DNA of 5,466 nucleotides, taken from Hyphomicrobiaceae bacterium (GTDB lineage Bacteria; Pseudomonadota; Alphaproteobacteria; Rhizobiales; Hyphomicrobiaceae). A model generated the notes under the pieces. It was not told the origin of the DNA. It saw nothing but the letters and a program-made list of their open reading frames with translations, and searched no databases. The translations under genes and the position numbers were made by a program. The DNA is taken from assembly GCA_021775715.1 (NCBI GenBank), contig JAJFHI010000441.1:1-5466 (forward strand), written 5' to 3'. This document shows, in pieces, positions 4,918 to 5,466 of the stretch (the first letter of the stretch is position 1; each line of letters begins with the position of its first letter).

Positions 4918-5466
4918 ATGAGCCGCCTGATTGCATCGGCCCTGTGGGCGTTAGTGGCATTGACCGGCTTCGTCGGGGTTGGCGTTGCGAGTGACTTCAC
5001 TCCGCCCGAACATCATGCAGACATCGAACACATTGCGCGAAACATTTCCTATCTCGGTGGAAATACCCAAGGCGGTGTCGGTATGCGTGCCGACCCGGAA
5101 CTGCGGGACGCAGCTGCAAAACGCGGGCTCGTAATCCGCGAGGTGATCGACGACACGACTGGCGGACTGCAGGCAATGGTGCTGCAGCGAAAGTCGGATG
5201 GACATACCGTTATTGCGTTCCGAGGGACATGGCCGACCTCGGCTGATGGCATTAATGATGTCGTCGCAGATTTTGATCTTTCGGGAGATACTGGCTCGTC
5301 ACAATACAACGCCCACAAAGCAAAGCTTGCCAAATGGGCGAACAAATATCGCGGTGCCACCGTAACAGGTCACAGTCTCGGCGCCGCTTTGGCTCAGCGC
5401 TTTGTCAGCGACCATCCCAGCGCGGTAACGGAAGCAGTGTTGTTCAATGCGCCGGCCATCGGCAAA
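4918..5466 (+). CDS. Secreted class-3 lipase-like alpha/beta hydrolase (3' end outside the window)
   Basis: The first 183 residues are visible and the frame runs off the right edge. The N-terminus is a Sec-type signal peptide: MSR, a hydrophobic core to about residue 22, and a likely cleavage near VGVAS (21-25), so the enzyme should act in the periplasm or outside the cell. The mature part has the class-3 lipase order: VIAFRGT (98-104), where the oxyanion-hole region normally lies, then VTGHSLGAALAQ (149-160) with the nucleophile S153 in the GxSxG elbow, then LFNAPAIG (175-182), the place of the family's FGSPRVG strand. The catalytic Asp and His would lie beyond the window. ATG 4918 has TGAGGG 8 bases upstream. 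The substrate could be an acylglycerol, a phospholipid or another ester; nothing here decides it. No chaperone or immunity gene is next to it on the visible side. Confidence 0.87.
   Translation, partial: MSRLIASALWALVALTGFVGVGVASDFTPPEHHADIEHIARNISYLGGNTQGGVGMRADPELRDAAAKRGLVIREVIDDTTGGLQAMVLQRKSDGHTVIAFRGTWPTSADGINDVVADFDLSGDTGSSQYNAHKAKLAKWANKYRGATVTGHSLGAALAQRFVSDHPSAVTEAVLFNAPAIGK

Overview
The window reads as an ordinary chromosomal stretch from a Gram-negative bacterium, most likely an alphaproteobacterium. That placement is an inference from protein flavour (a Zn-type CDF exporter, a GFA-family protein, a SulP-STAS transporter and a small four-helix membrane protein of a type I associate with Proteobacteria), Shine-Dalgarno spacing and mid-range GC. 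It is not proven. I see no IS element, phage gene, CRISPR array, tRNA or rRNA.

Layout from left to right. (1) Positions 3-134 hold the tail of an unrecognised gene on the + strand. (2) 176-1105 (+) is a cation diffusion facilitator of the zinc type. A strong hairpin at 1122-1148 separates it from the convergent gene that follows. (3) 1183-1596 (-) is a GFA-family zinc-binding protein, with its own promoter-like signals and a perfect 8+8+8 bp dyad just upstream. (4) 1700-3316 (-) is a SulP anion transporter with a C-terminal STAS domain. (5) 3317-3716 is a 400-base gap with direct repeats behind the SulP start, a small dyad, and a perfect 14-bp terminator hairpin facing the minus strand without an obvious gene to terminate. 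(6) 3717-4142 (+) is a small four-helix membrane protein. (7) 4196-4555 (-) is a conserved-looking small protein of unknown function. (8) 4556-4917 is a non-coding gap with a plausible promoter and an inverted repeat. (9) 4918 to the window end (+) is a secreted class-3 lipase-like hydrolase, cut by the window edge.

The genes do not form one pathway. Metal export, anion uptake and aldehyde or glutathione-type GFA chemistry are at most loosely linked as envelope transport and stress functions. The SulP and GFA genes are codirectional, but the dyad and promoter between them argue for separate control of GFA. No multi-gene novel system is visible. The items most worth a second look are regulatory: the GFA operator candidate, the orphan minus-strand terminator (possible small RNA), the 22-bp-spaced repeats upstream of SulP, and unusual translation-start arrangements in front of the CDF and SulP genes.
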